Origin: Cordia subcordata
Taxonomy: Eukaryota; Streptophyta; Magnoliopsida; Boraginales; Cordiaceae
Length of the DNA stretch: 64,000 nt
Assembly (NCBI GenBank): GCA_028554755.1
Contig: JAPTOF010000016.1
Span: forward strand, 12,725,501-12,789,500
Reading direction: 5' to 3'
Shown here: positions 12,233 to 23,018 of the stretch, in pieces
How positions within the stretch are numbered: position 1 is the stretch's first letter
Layout: each line of letters starts with the position of its first letter
Translations under genes and position numbers: made by a program
Notes under the pieces: model-generated
Told to the model about the DNA's origin: nothing
Database searches by the model: none
What the model saw: only the letters and a program-made list of their open reading frames with translations

Positions 12233-14182
12233 TGATGTGTTGTGTTTTTGTGTGTGTTTGAATTGTTATTTGTCTATATTTTGGAGGTGCATTGAGCTTA
12301 ATAGTTGCATTAATGTAGTACTTGTGCTAGGTATAGGCTTAAGTGTATACAACTGTACATAGTTGAGTTTAAAGGGTAAATGCTACATTAATGGCTTGTT
12401 TTGGATGTTATAGGTGAGATTGAGGATTGTTTGAAGATCAACGAAGATGGAGATGATTTGAGCAAGGATTGGAAGCATAATTGAAGATGAAAAGTGGAAG
12501 AAAATCAAGTTTTGAGACTTACGGACAAAGGTCAAGACAATTGGAAGCAAAACGGAGCTAAAACGAAGCCAAAAGAGAGCAAAAAAATACTACCGGAACA
12601 CTAGCTTCAAAGTACCGGTATACCGGCTCACTATTCTGCCAAAAAACAGAAAGCATACTTCTACTATCGGAATAGAGGGCCTTTGGTACCAGTGCATGGT
12701 TCACTATTCCGCTAAAAACATATAGCAAGCTTCTACTACCAGAATAGAGACCTCATGGTACCGGTGCTCCAGTAGAGTGTTCCAGTTGTTGCAAAAATTA
12801 GCTATATAAGCCCGCTTTTGGTCATTTTGTAGAGAATTAAGTCATATTCTTTCACACCTATCTCCAAAACCCTAATTTCTCTTTCACCAACCTCCAACAC
12901 ACACATACTCACATACTTTTCACCTAGTCTTAAGTTCATTTGGAGAGATTCAAACACTTAGATCAAAGGCTACTCAAGGATTTTGTGCAAGAATTGCAAG
13001 GATGGAAAGGGAGTTTTCTATTCTCTCTTTCATCCTCTATTATATTATGTTTGAGTAGATTTGTTTAGGGTGATGACACTTGTGTAATGGGTTGATTCTT
13101 TGCTTCTATCTTATGGGATTCAATGGCTTAATGTATATACATATGCTATGTTCTTCTTGTTTCAATGGCTATTGCTCAATATATGTCTAGGTGTTTGATA
13201 ATATGCCTATGAGAGTTGCATATATATAAATTGAAGTCTATTTGCTACTAAACACCTTTAATTTATTCTATAATCATGTCTATGTGTTTATGTGTGGATC
13301 TTATGAAGTGGGTATTGCTTATATTCATGTCCATGTGTATGTTTGCATGCCTAGTAGTAAATATGACCTCAATATTGCATACATGTTTGTTCAAAAGTGC
13401 TTTTAATGGTGTAATCCGAGCATGACGATGTTTGGCAATCGAATAGGACCCTTTATTCGCAAGCACCTTGGCTTAGAACATGTACGAATGCGTTAATGGG
13501 CCAAATCCCGCTATTGTGACCCTAGAATGACGAAGCACAATTAAAGGCTAGTCTAAATCGAGTCTTCTTTGGCCTTAAATCCAGCCAATAGGTTTCCGGG
13601 TAGATTTAGTCAACTCTAGCAACACTAGGTCTTGGCTTTAAATCTAACTAATGATTTAGGTACTAGGGTAGGTTTGTTTTAGGTCACCTAGGAAGCTAGT
13701 TAGTCACTCATAAGACCCTAGGTCATAAGGCCCATGCCTTAGTTCTAGGAGGCACCGCCTAGTGACGGACTCGCACCGAGTCCTAGGGGGAAATTAGGAT
13801 ATTAACTAAGCAACCTAGTGAAAGAGCAATTAATGATTAAGCCATTCCATGTAATCCCATACTATTGGAATCTAAGATCACCCATTAACAAGTAGATGTC
13901 ACCCTAATCCTTTCCATTTGTTTGTCCTCTCTAGATAGCTTATCTCCATATTTCCCATTCCCATAGTGTAGTTTTATTTACTTTAGTTAGAGCTCCCAAC
14001 CATCCAAAAACACCAAAAATAGTTAGTTTAAGTTTCCTTTTTAGTATTCTCTAGAACACACACGTAGAATCCATCCCATAACATAGCCTCCCTGTGGTTC
14101 GATACCCGTTCTCACACACACTACACTGCATTGATCCGTGTGCTTGCGGCCTATTTAGGCTTGTGCTCACGAATAGCGATCA
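12233..14182 (+). repeat. 3' LTR of element F (1950 bp)
   Basis: Same start (TGATGTGTTGTG) and same length as the 5' LTR; ends TAGCGATCA at 14182, directly followed by the target duplication ATATG. Small substitutions are scattered along the length. Confidence 0.92.
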
Positions 14183-14377
14183 ATATGCTTTTCAAGTGTG
14201 AGGACAAACATGTCTCTTTAATGAGTTTGACTAATGGCTTATAAGCAGAAAAATTTTAAGCAGCTCCATGTTGCTTTCTTTTACCTGCTTATAAGCAAGC
14301 TCATTTGGCTTATAAGCAATTTTACCCATGTAAAAAACTGGTTTTGGCTTATAAGCTGGTCAAAGCCAAACGGGCTC

Positions 14378-14945
14378 TAAACCCTATATGAAGCAAGTAT
14401 GCCATTAATCCATACTAATGGCATAAGCACTATTTGCAACTATGTGTATTGATCAATATACTTAATTAATGACTTGTGTGGTAGGAGTATACCTCTAGTT
14501 TGAAACAATACTAAAAAAGTACCCACTAGGACTAGTTAATGCTTTAGGAGTCTAATATCTAGTCTGAAACAATACTAATATGTTAGTCTCGAGTAAGACA
14601 TTAATCAACACCAAAGAGAGTAATCAAGCCTTAGATAGCCCAAATAATTATCATAGCCTGAGTCTAATTGCAACACAATTCCCCCGAGATCCCCTTTCAC
14701 CTTGTAGAGCTTAATGTCCTTAGCTTAGCACCTATAGTTCCTCCATTAGCTTGGGTTTAGATTTAGGTTTTATTTTAGAGCCCCTTCAATCAAAAAGACC
14801 AAAGATACTTCAACACACACTCGTAGCTAGTTTTAGGCACCAAGCACATAAAGATAAAACTAAGGAGCCCCCCTGAGGAAGAACAACCCCGTACTTGCAC
14901 GCTTTATTACACACAACCCATTCACTTGTGGGTGTAAATACATCA
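14378..14945 (+). repeat. 3' LTR of element D, second part
   Basis: Resumes after the MITE's right TAA. It carries the LTR-type phrase CCCCGTACTTGCACGC at about 14888, also seen near the end of the solo LTR at about 26306. It ends ACATCA at 14945, and the next base starts reading frame of a hAT transposase. Confidence 0.7.
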
Positions 14946-17019
14946 GAAAGAAAAGGATTACTTGTAATAGGTGCAAAAAGGTTTTTCTTATGGAAGGTAA
15001 AGGTTATGGAACTACCAATCTTCACAAGCATATATATTCTAGATGCTGATCAAATGCTTGCTGATAAAGATAGGAGGATAATTCTAGAAAATTTCATCAA
15101 AAGGTTTTCCATGAGGAAAAAAAAAAGCAATTCTTGTAATTATACATAATTATGGATTTGCAATTGTTGAGCATAAAGGTTATAGGGACATGCTTATGCA
15201 TTTGAACCTAGATGTGAAATTGGTTTCCAGAAACACAATTAAAGCTGATGTGTTGAAAATTTATAATAGAGGGAAGGCAAAATTGAAACAAGTTTTATCT
15301 AAACATTATAGTAGAATATAGGGGACATTTGATTTTTGGACTACTTGCCTTATAGCACATTTTGTGAATTACAGTTGGAAATTAAATAGTAAAATCTTAT
15401 CATTTTATTAGATGCCTCCTCCACATTGCAGGATTGAGTTAGCCCCAAAGATTATGTCTTTCTTGAAGGAATAGGGGATTGAGAACAAAATTTTTTCTAC
15501 CACATTGGATAATTCATTTGCTAATGATAAAATGCAAGATAAATTGATAAATGCATTCAGGTTGTGAGATGGTTTGTTGTTTTATGGAAAATTCTTTCAT
15601 ATATGATATTATGCCCATATTTTGAATCTTATTGTTCAAGATGGTTTGAAAATAGCTAGTGGTGCATTGCCCAAAACTTGAAACAGTGTCAAATATGTGC
15701 TTGGGTTGGGAAGTGGGATGCAAAAATTTGAAAAGTGCGTGTAAGTTGCTAAAATAGATGTTTCAATTGGTCTTCACTTGGATATGCCTGTTCGATGGAA
15801 TTTAGCATACTTAATGCTTGAGGGTGCCATTAAGTATCCTCTTGCCTTTTCTCAGCCACAAGTTTTTTACGGTCACTATCAACATGTTCTACCAGATTAG
15901 GAATGGACAAGATGTGGGAAAATATGTGAATTCTTGAAGCCTTTCAATGCTATCACTAATTTGTTCTTTAGTACAAAATATCCAACGTCTAACTATTATT
16001 TCATGAATATGTGGTACATCCATTGTCTTTTATTGGATAACAGGATGAATGGTAATCTTTTGCTTAGTGATATAGTAGAACAGATGATGGAGAAATTAGA
16101 AAAATATTGGGATGAATATAGTTTGGGGCTTTCATTTGGCATTATTTTTTATCCTCGCTTAAAGTTTGATATTCTTGAATGGTGCTTCAGTAAGATAAAC
16201 TTTGTTACTACAACACGTAAAATATACCATGTCAAGAGTGAGTTGAAAATGTGTTTGAAGAATATCAAAGCAAGGCTTGCCATCAAACTATGATTACATT
16301 GTCATCATCTTCATCATCAATCATTGAAACTAGTAGTTGATCACGAGCTATTAGAAAAGGAAAATATTTGCTTGAAAATAAGTACTTCTACAATTATTTT
16401 ATTTTTATTAATTTATTTGTTGTAATTGTAATGTACTATCTTTTTGTTATGATTGTTTAGGAGTCTGATTTATTTGGGAGCCAAAGCATTGAGAAAAGTG
16501 GAAAGATTGAGTTGGAATTGTACTTAGATAAGCCTAAACTTGACTGTAAGGTTCAATCAAACTTAGATGTGTTGGAACATTGGAAAAAATAGAAAAATAG
16601 GTATTTAGTACTTTCTTTTTTGGTTCGTGATTTATTAAGCATTCTTATAACCCATTGTTGCTTCAGAATCTTCTTTTAGTGTTAGTGGAAAAGTTCTTAA
16701 TATATACAAAAGCTCTCTCTTGCCAAATAATTTTGAAGCTTTACTTTGTACTAGCAATTAGTCATATGGTTTTAAGTCTACAAGTAAATTTTTATTACAA
16801 GAACTTTATAGCTACTGTTATATATTTTGTTTATAAGTTTATAACATGCAAATAAATAATTAACTTTTTTGGTTTTTTTTCCCTCCTAACACTTTTTTGT
16901 TTTTCTATTTTTAATAAATAAGAATAAAGATCAACTCTTGAAGCGTCTTGAATTTCCAAGTGGAAGTTCCAAACCAAATGAAGCATCAAATCAAGTTGTT
17001 GTCAAGGATGAGGATTGAA

Positions 17020-17861
17020 TAGGGATGTCAATGGAATAGGGTAGGGGCGGGGTTCACAAACCCCTATTCCACTCCTATTATTTTTTCACCTGTCCCTACC
17101 CCTCCCCTATACCTGTATCGGGGTTCCCTCCCAACTACCATCCCCACCCTTACTAGTGTTTTCTACACCATGCCCCTACCTACAGGGCACTTGTCAACAA
17201 AAGTCCAAGAGGCGGTAGCATCGGAGTGAAACCCCTACCTGTTAAATAAAACCCCTACTTGTTAAGCCCCTACTTGTCAAGTAAAATCCCTATTTGTTAA
17301 TTAAATAAAAATAAATATAACACAATCCCTACTTGTATTTTTATTATTTTTTATCTTCTATTTTAAAACATTGATTATCAACTAATTAATGCTTAAAAAC
17401 AATACCTATTTATATAAATTTTGAAAAATTTAAGATTAAATATTTAAATTTGTAATTTTTCTTAAAAATACAAATTTGTGAAAATACTAATATTTGAAAC
17501 CTACAGTAAATAATAGAGGACTAAAAGGAATTAAACAATTGAAAAAAGAATTGAAAAGAAAAAAAAAATTGGCTAAGGAGCCATAAAAAGGGAAAAACTA
17601 TTGAAAAAGATACAGAGGAAGAGATTCCAAAGTTTTGAACCTGTACCTCCTAGGAGGTAAAGCAAGCCATCTACCACTAGACTAAAGGAAACCTTACAGC
17701 ATAATTATTAAACATATATATATCAGGGTCGGGGTGGGGCGGGGTTACCCAACCCCAACCCCACCCCGCCCCGTCCTGCCCTAGGAGTTTTTTTGCAAAA
17801 ACCCTACCCCTAGCCCGCTAGTACCCCTGTGGGGCGAGACGGGCTACCATCGATATCCCTA
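17020..17861. mobile_element. Non-autonomous hAT element (MITE) after the transposase stop codon
   Basis: The left terminus TAGGGATGTCAATGG (17020) and right terminus (complement TAGGGATATCGATGG, ending 17861) form inverted repeats of about 15 bp. The flanks GGATTGAA (17012-17019) and AGATTGAG (17862-17869) agree at 6 of 8 bases, as expected for an old hAT 8-bp duplication. Subterminal GGGGCGGGG-like tracts lie on both sides (17040s, 17725-17770). No transposase inside. It carries a tRNA-like segment at about 17605-17692. Confidence 0.75.
17605..17692 (-). other. tRNA-like segment with A and B boxes inside the hAT MITE
   Basis: On the minus strand TAGTCTAGTGG (17684-17674) resembles a pol III A box and GGTTCAAAACT (17641-17631) a B box. 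Their starts are 43 bases apart, close to the spacing in a tRNA. The A-box phrase is like that of plant tRNA-Gly or tRNA-Pro. The middle holds the palindrome CCTCCTAGGAGG, so a normal anticodon arm is not clear. Treated as a tRNA-derived relic, not a working tRNA gene. Confidence 0.45.
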
Positions 17862-18410
17862 AGATTGAGGAATAAGGAAGTTTGGTTGTTGTTATGCTTG
17901 ATCTTTGAAGTGTAATGGATTGAGAATTGATAATGTTATTTGTTGTTTGTAGATTATATTAGATGTTTGAGTGTGTCTATGGTTTTGGGGATTATGAATT
18001 TAAAATTTGTGGTCTTGTGGATTGCACTATTAGATAATTAACTATGGTGTTTTATTATGTTTATTAGTGGATTGTATTATTGGTATTTTAGTTGTGATTT
18101 ATGGACTTATGGTTTGTAATTTGTGGACCATAATTGCAAATTGAGACTTGTAATATTTAGATAATGATTTTTAGGTTTAATCTTGTGGATTTTAATTGTT
18201 AGGCTTAAGTTATTGAGTTTTAGGTGTTTGATTGATTTTTTTTAGTAATTTATATAAAATTAATTTTTTTAAAAAATCTATCAATTTGAACTTATTGACC
18301 CATTAGGGTCTGTTTAAGGCTTTAAGGTTTTTGACCGTATTGGGCAAACGAATTGCCTAACCCAACCCGTCAACCCACTTAACTCTTACTAAATAGGTCG
18401 AGTCGACCCT

Positions 18411-19361
18411 CAGGCGTTCATTTGCTAGGTCAATTCAAGCACATGATTATAAAGCATTTAAAGGTATTTGAAAATGGACCACAATATCCCATGAAAAAGG
18501 AAGGTGATAAGAATGTTTTAAAACCAGAAGATGAATAGGAAGATAAAGATTACAAACTTATTAAGTTGAATGCTAAAGCTTTATATACCTTGTATCTCAG
18601 TTTGGATGCCACCAAATTTGGTAGAATGACAGGGTGTGAAACGGCTAAAGAAATATGGATTCACCTTGAAGTAAATTATAAAGGAACAAATCAAGTGAAA
18701 GAATCAAGGATTATTATGCTTATACATAAGTATGAAATGTTAATGAATCCAAATAGAAGTATTGACCAAATCTTTTTTAGATTTGAGGAAATCACTAATG
18801 GCCTCAAGGCACCTAAAAATGTATATTCTAATGCAAAATGGTAAGGAAATTACTAAGAAGTTTACTATCCTCATGGCAACTGAAAGTGACGGCCATCAAA
18901 GAAGTAAAGGGTCTCAACACACTAACATTGAATGAATTTGTTGGGTTATTTAATTCTCATGAACTTGAGCTAAGAGACCATAAACAAGAAGAGAAGAAGT
19001 TGAAAAAATTCATCGTACTCGCTGCAATAAAATACATCTCAAGTGATGAAGAAGAAGATTTGAAGGATGAAGAGCTAGCAATGTTTGCAAGGAATTTCAA
19101 GAAGTTCATGAAATATAAGAATTGGAAAAAGGGGTCCACATTAAACAATGGGAATAAGAAAGGTAGAGAAAGCAAGAAGGGCAAAGAAGTGAAGAATGAT
19201 CAACTAAAATGCTTCAATTGCAATAAGTCAAGGCACATCAAAGCAAATTGCCCAAAGTTTGCAATGAACAAGAAAAAACAAGCTCTCAAAGCCACATAAG
19301 ACACCTCTAATAGTGAAGGAGAGATTGAAAAAGAACATGAAGTTGCAAACTATATGTGCCT
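18411..19361 (+). pseudogene. gag: Sirevirus gag of element E, first part
   Basis: Capsid-like protein. After IQAHDYKAF (about 18432) the frame reads NGPQYP, LNAKALYTLYLSLD, AKEIWIHLEVNYKGTNQVKE and INGLKAP up to 18840. It continues one frame over with KLLRSLLSSWQLKVTAIKE, LTLNEFVGLFNSHE, an acidic stretch SSDEEEDLKDEE and a zinc knuckle CFNCNKSRHIKANCP (C-X2-C-X4-H-X4-C) at about 19211. This order is that of UBN2-domain copia gag. A TAG and a TAA near 18510-18538 and a frame change at 18840 break it. It is cut at 19361 by a Tat element, and the next codons continue at 22168. Confidence 0.85.
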
Positions 19362-19720
19362 TGTAGAGCCTATTCAACAATTAAGGTCTTAGGACAACAG
19401 GGCTTAGACCTCTTTATGGATGTTGAGGGAAAGAGAACCAAAGTTTCCAAAGAGAAAGCTAGGGTAAGTTGTGTCCTACACCAATACTCCTTCCCTTATT
19501 TATATAGCTTTCCTGCTCGTGTAATTCACCCAATTGCAGAATCTTGATCATAGGGCTTTTAACACCTCACATCTTAGGCCTAAAGATATAGTAATGACTA
19601 ACTTTCCTTTATAAGAGTCCTTACCTATATTTACTTAACCTAGAGATGTCTAGGCCTATTATAAAGTCCATCGCTGACCCATTGGGCCCGACATCACTTG
19701 AGCCAATTTTGGGCTCAATA
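19362..19720 (-). repeat. 3' LTR of the deleted Tat element
   Basis: 359 bp, TGTAGAGCC to CTCAATA on the plus strand. The terminal CA of the copy at 22167 is TA here, so one end is mutated. It is similar along its length to 21792-22167, with small indels. Confidence 0.85.
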
Positions 19721-20718
19721 GTTTACACCTCACCTCTCTTGCCTTGAAGAAGGAAGATGAGTACTTTGGCCCATTATGATAACCAAGCTTATCAATGTTT
19801 TGCAAGGGATCAAGGCTTGACTAGAGACACGCATGCATTTAAGGCTCGAGAAAGCAACTTAAGGAATCAAAACTTTCCAAACAGAAGGTTGAGATGCTGG
19901 ATACTTCATTTTCTCAGAATTAGAACTAGCCAGGGGTTGCCTAAAAGAGGATTGAAAAGCTGAAAGGCAGCAGTCATGCCTTGGTTGACCACACAATGCT
20001 GAAGACTATTGCTCGACTTTACCAGAACATCAAAAAGGCAAGGATGCAACCCAAGATGCATCTTGTGTTTATGATGCCTACAATCACTTGAAGAAGTCAT
20101 TGTTACAGACTATTCGTGAAGAAGACGGGTATCCTCATTTGGGAGATTGAAATAGTTGTGCTAAGATTGGCAAGAAACTTATCTGCAGACGTATGAACAG
20201 CTTGTCTTCATTACTGATTGTGTGAAGCTTATGACTCAGTTGTCTTTGCTTACTTTTTCTCTTCATACTTTGTGATTTAATTGTGAAGTTCTTTTACTAA
20301 GAACATAAGGAATTTAGTTAGAATATGGCTGAACTTTGTATAGTATTTTTAGTTTTTACTTCAGAATGCATCGTAGGTTGTCTCTATGCCATTACAAATA
20401 ACTTAGCATAATTTAACGAGTTGAATTTGCAAACGGGGTTGTAAATGCCTAAGGATCGTGGGTTCTCGACTTGGCTTGAATATGCAGGAGTATGACTATC
20501 ATGGATTTGCTATAGACAGCCGCAAAGTATTCAAATTGGTGGCTGGAATCGATTACCAATGCTAATGGAGCTTATACAAAGCCATATAGACTTAGATGGG
20601 TTTTGTCATGCCCATGTAGTGTTATACGAAGTCAGATATGGTTATTAGGTTGCAAATTAAATTGGCTTTTGCCATGCCTATGAAGCATTATTTGATGTCA
20701 GACTAATTCTTGGGTTTA

Positions 20719-21200
20719 CAGACTTGATGATATGCAAAGCCAAACTCGATTTTTGGGTTCACAGGCTTGATGGCAAAGCCAAACCTCACTGTTAGGTCGC
20801 AGACTTAATGGCGAAGCCGAACTCGATTCTTGGGTTGCAGACTTGATGGTAAAGCTGAACCCTGATTCTTGGTTTTGCAAGCTTAAATGAGCTGGCAAAA
20901 TCGGACCCGATTCTAGGGTCGCAAACTTAAATGAACTAATGAAGTCGGACGTGATTCTTGGGTTTACAGGGTTAAATGAGCTGGCAAAGCTAAACTCAAT
21001 TCTTAGATCACAGACTTAAATGAACTAACGAAGCCGAACTCGATCTTTGGGTTCGCATACTTAAATGAACCGGAAAAGTTAGACCTGATTCTTAGGTTCA
21101 CAGGCTTAAATGAGCTGGCAAAGCCAAACCCAATTCTTGGGTCACAGAATTAAATAAATTGGTGAAGCTAGACCCGATTCTTAGGTTGCAGACTTAAGCA
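20719..21200. repeat. Minisatellite, 11 units of 38-45 bp
   Basis: Units start with CAGACTTAAATGA or close variants, pass through AAGCCGAACTCGATTC and end TTGGGTTC. The first four units are 38-43 bp and the later ones 44-45 bp. Later units tend to alternate between GAGCTGGCAAA and GAACTAACGAA types, a hint of a two-unit higher-order repeat. Weaker copies extend left to about 20600. It lies in the 3' part of the minus-strand Tat element. Confidence 0.85.
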
Positions 21201-21365
21201 TTTTCATGCAAGAGCCAGGTTCACATTTGAGACACCCATTGTTTTATTTATAAAAAGAATTAACATTGAGAACTAGAAATGGACAAAGAAAAGTCTTCCA
21301 AATGCTTAAATGACACAATGAATGACTACGTGAAAATAAAACAGTTTTGCTTGAGGTTAAAAGTA

Positions 21366-21660
21366 ATATATATTAAGCTGTACCGTGTTCCAATTGTTCT
21401 AGATCTTTTTCCTGTCCAAAGTCTTCAATTGGTATGCACCAGAACCTAAGATTGCTACTATCTTGTATGGTCTTTCCAAGTATGGTCCAAGCTTGCCGGT
21501 GTTCCTCTCCTCTGTGTTTTGGATATCAGAATCCAAGATGTCATTCTTCTCGCCGCCTCAACAGCCCTTAATTTACCCTTCTTTCTGTCCAACGCTTTTG
21601 ATCTTGGCCTAGACTTTCCCTACATATCTCTTTGTTCTTCTTCATAGTTCCATTTGATAT
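21366..21660 (-). pseudogene. Integrase C-terminal fragment of the deleted Tat element
   Basis: Minus-strand translation reads NTGKLGPYLERPYKIV, GSGAYQLKTLD and NWNTVQLNIYYF, the usual chain end of Tat-lineage integrases. One in-frame stop lies in the KKI-NNWN region. It is the only protein-coding remnant of the element. Confidence 0.75.
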
Positions 21661-21791
21661 CTTGTCTGAGTTTGAATAGAGTTTTGCATAGAATGTTCTA
21701 TGTCCATTCAGGTGATTGATTTTATGTATGGCTTGTGAAATTTTTGCTCTAGCTACTTTGATTCAATATGCCCCCACAGTGGGCACCAAAT

Positions 21792-22167
21792 TGTAGAGCC
21801 TATTTTACAATTAAGGTCTAAGGGCGATAATGTTTAGACCCTTTTATGGATGTTGAGAGAAGGAGAACCAAAGTTTCCAAAGAGAAAGTTACGGTAAAGA
21901 ATGGTTGCTAAGATAAGTCGTGTCCTGCGCCAATGCTCCCTCCCTTATTTATATAGGTTTCTTACTCACTTAATTCACCCAATCGCAGACCCTTGATCAT
22001 AGGGCATTCAACACCTTACGTCTTGGGCCTCAAGATACAGTTATGACTAACTTTCCTTTATAAGAGTCCTTACCTATTATATTTACTTAACCTAGCTGTC
22101 TAAGCCTATTATAAATTCTATTGCTAACCCTGGAGGCTTGAGAGCACTTAAGCTGATTTTGGGCTCA
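21792..22167 (-). repeat. 5' LTR of the deleted Tat element
   Basis: 376 bp, TGTAGAGCC to CTCAACA on the plus strand, directly followed by TGCCT. On the minus strand it starts TGTTGAGCCC. Confidence 0.85.
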
Positions 22168-23013
22168 ACATGCCTTATGGCAAATGAGGATGAGGTATGT
22201 CCTTCCTCTTGTTATTCTAGTTGTTCATCATCATGTGAATAAGAAGAAGAGTTTACCTTTGATGAATTTCAAGAAGCATTTCAAAATTGCATGATGACTT
22301 TTCTCTTGCATTGAATAAGTACCAACACTTGCAAAGAAAATTGAAATATGATTTAAATGAAAAAGTTGCCTTGGAAAAGAAAATTTTATCTCTTGTTGAT
22401 AGTGTTGAACATTTGGAAAAGCAACTAGAAAAGTGAAAAAGAAAAAAGATGGTTTAAATGGAATTGTTGAAAAATTCACAAACAGAAAAGAAACTTTTGA
22501 AGAGCTTCTTGGATCATAAAAAATGGCTTTTGACAAAAGTGGAATGGGTTATGAACCCAAAATCAAACAAAAATATTTGAAAACTTACTTTGTCAAGACA
22601 TCATCTTCTGGCACTGCTTTGAAATCAACCATCACTTGTACATATTTTGAATGAATATGCTCCAACTCATTTTTACTATAAGAAATTGTGTGATAGAGGC
22701 TCATTTGTCCCACATCAACAATGACCCAAATAGGTTGTAAAGACCAAATATTCATATTAAAATCAAGGCCCTAAGAAGTTGGGGACCCAAAATGAAAGCT
22801 TCTTTGTGCCTATTTGATTTGTGTAGATGTTTCATGTAAGCACGAGTAGCAAGAAGATGTGAATATTGGATAGTAATTGCTCCAAACACATGATGAGAAA
22901 CTACTTTCTATTCTATGAATTGAAAACACTCGAATGAGGAGATATTACATTTGGAGATAATAGCAAAGGAAGAATCACTGGCAAAGGAAGTATTAGTAAC
23001 AAAGACTCTCTTG
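22168..23013 (+). pseudogene. Sirevirus gag/pol of element E, second part
   Basis: Continues the codons cut at 19361 (the MANEDEV stretch, serine- and glutamate-rich FTFDEFQEAF). A heptad-rich stretch follows in shifted frames (KYQHLQRKLKYDLNEK, KILSLVDSVEHLEKQLEK), as in the coiled coil after the knuckle of Sirevirus gag. The rest, 22560-23013, is badly decayed. It is cut by the solo LTR at 23019; TTATT at 23014-23018 is the duplicated target. Confidence 0.65.
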
Positions 23014-23018
23014 TTATT

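Larger units (their letters stand above)
2900..14182 (+). mobile_element. Full-length Athila-like Ty3/gypsy retrotransposon F
   Basis: Complete LTR element of 11,283 bp: LTR 2900-4849, primer site matching the tRNA-Asp type, gag, protease, reverse transcriptase-RNase H, integrase, a 1.5-kb spacer, polypurine tract and LTR 12233-14182. Both LTRs are 1950 bp, and a perfect 5-bp duplication ATATG flanks it (2895-2899, 14183-14187). Gag type, DLG protease motif, the integrase tail and the tRNA-Asp primer place it with the Athila-like non-chromoviral lineage (established knowledge). Several stops and two frame changes break gag-pol, so it is not autonomous. The first about 240 bases of the LTRs differ at four sites, all transitions. 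Confidence 0.92.
2660..14377. mobile_element. PIF/Tourist-like MITE, split by element F
   Basis: The left end GAGCCCGTTTGACTTTG at 2660 and the right end (complement GAGCCCGTTTGGCTTTG, ending at 14377) are terminal inverted repeats. They are flanked by direct repeats TAA (2657-2659 and 14378-14380). The interior is full of CTTATAAGC motifs. Removing element F and one ATATG copy leaves about 430 bp with no coding capacity. TAA/TTA target duplications and a GTTTGG-rich terminus are typical of PIF/Harbinger-type MITEs. It sits inside the LTR of D and was later entered by F at 2895-2899. Confidence 0.75.
1..14945 (+). mobile_element. Ty3/gypsy element D, 3' portion, interrupted by MITE and element F
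   Basis: Right-hand part of a gypsy element that begins left of the window. Bases 1-2040 are its non-coding 3' internal region: they align by eye with the post-integrase spacer of element F (the phrase GAGGACAAGCAAAG at about 1070 recurs at about 11290, and 1240-2040 parallels 11450-12232). A purine-rich tract ends at 2040 and the LTR starts with TGATGTG at 2041. The LTR breaks off at 2659 and resumes at 14378, ending ...ATCA at 14945. The 5' part and its flank lie outside the window, so the target duplication cannot be checked; bases after the LTR are GAAAG. No gag or pol of D is in the window. Same broad family as F, by LTR start, LTR end and spacer likeness. Confidence 0.75.
14946..18410 (+). 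pseudogene. hAT-family transposase gene, decayed
   Basis: Cut-and-paste transposase of the Ac/hAT superfamily, in pieces. A BED-type zinc finger (CNRCKKVF ... GTTNLHKHI) starts right at the LTR boundary near 14957. Core fragments follow: FWTTC at about 15338 and LDMPVRWNLAYLMLE at about 15778. The best piece (15934-16293) carries YPTSNYYFMNMW and the WDEYSLGLSFG block. The hAT C-terminal dimerisation domain lies at 16460-16770 (ELELYLDKPKLD, then after a frame change [20 protein letters not shown]). A last short exon ends in TGA at 17016-17018. Probable introns sit at 16385-16460 and about 16770-16920. Many stops. Everything before the zinc finger lies left of element D, outside the window. 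The right end, inferred from GTCGACCC/AACCCG-type subterminal sequence at 18350-18405, abuts Sirevirus gag. Confidence 0.85.
19362..22167 (-). mobile_element. Internally deleted Tat-type gypsy element, minus strand
   Basis: Bounded by LTRs 19362-19720 and 21792-22167 (both TGTAGAGCC... on the plus strand) and a perfect target duplication TGCCT (19357-19361, 22168-22172). Orientation is minus: a purine-rich tract lies next to the left LTR (complement of CACCTCACCTCTCTTGCC). The sequence after the right LTR reads TTTGGTGCCCACTGTGGGG on the minus strand, like the primer-site region of Tat elements. Only 2.07 kb of interior remains: an integrase C-terminus (21366-21660) and a minisatellite (20719-21200). 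gag, protease, RT and RNase H are absent. Confidence 0.85.

Noticed and set aside
17020..17861. Considered as part of the hAT transposase gene
   Set aside because: Own inverted termini, near 8-bp duplication and position after the TGA mark a separate insertion.
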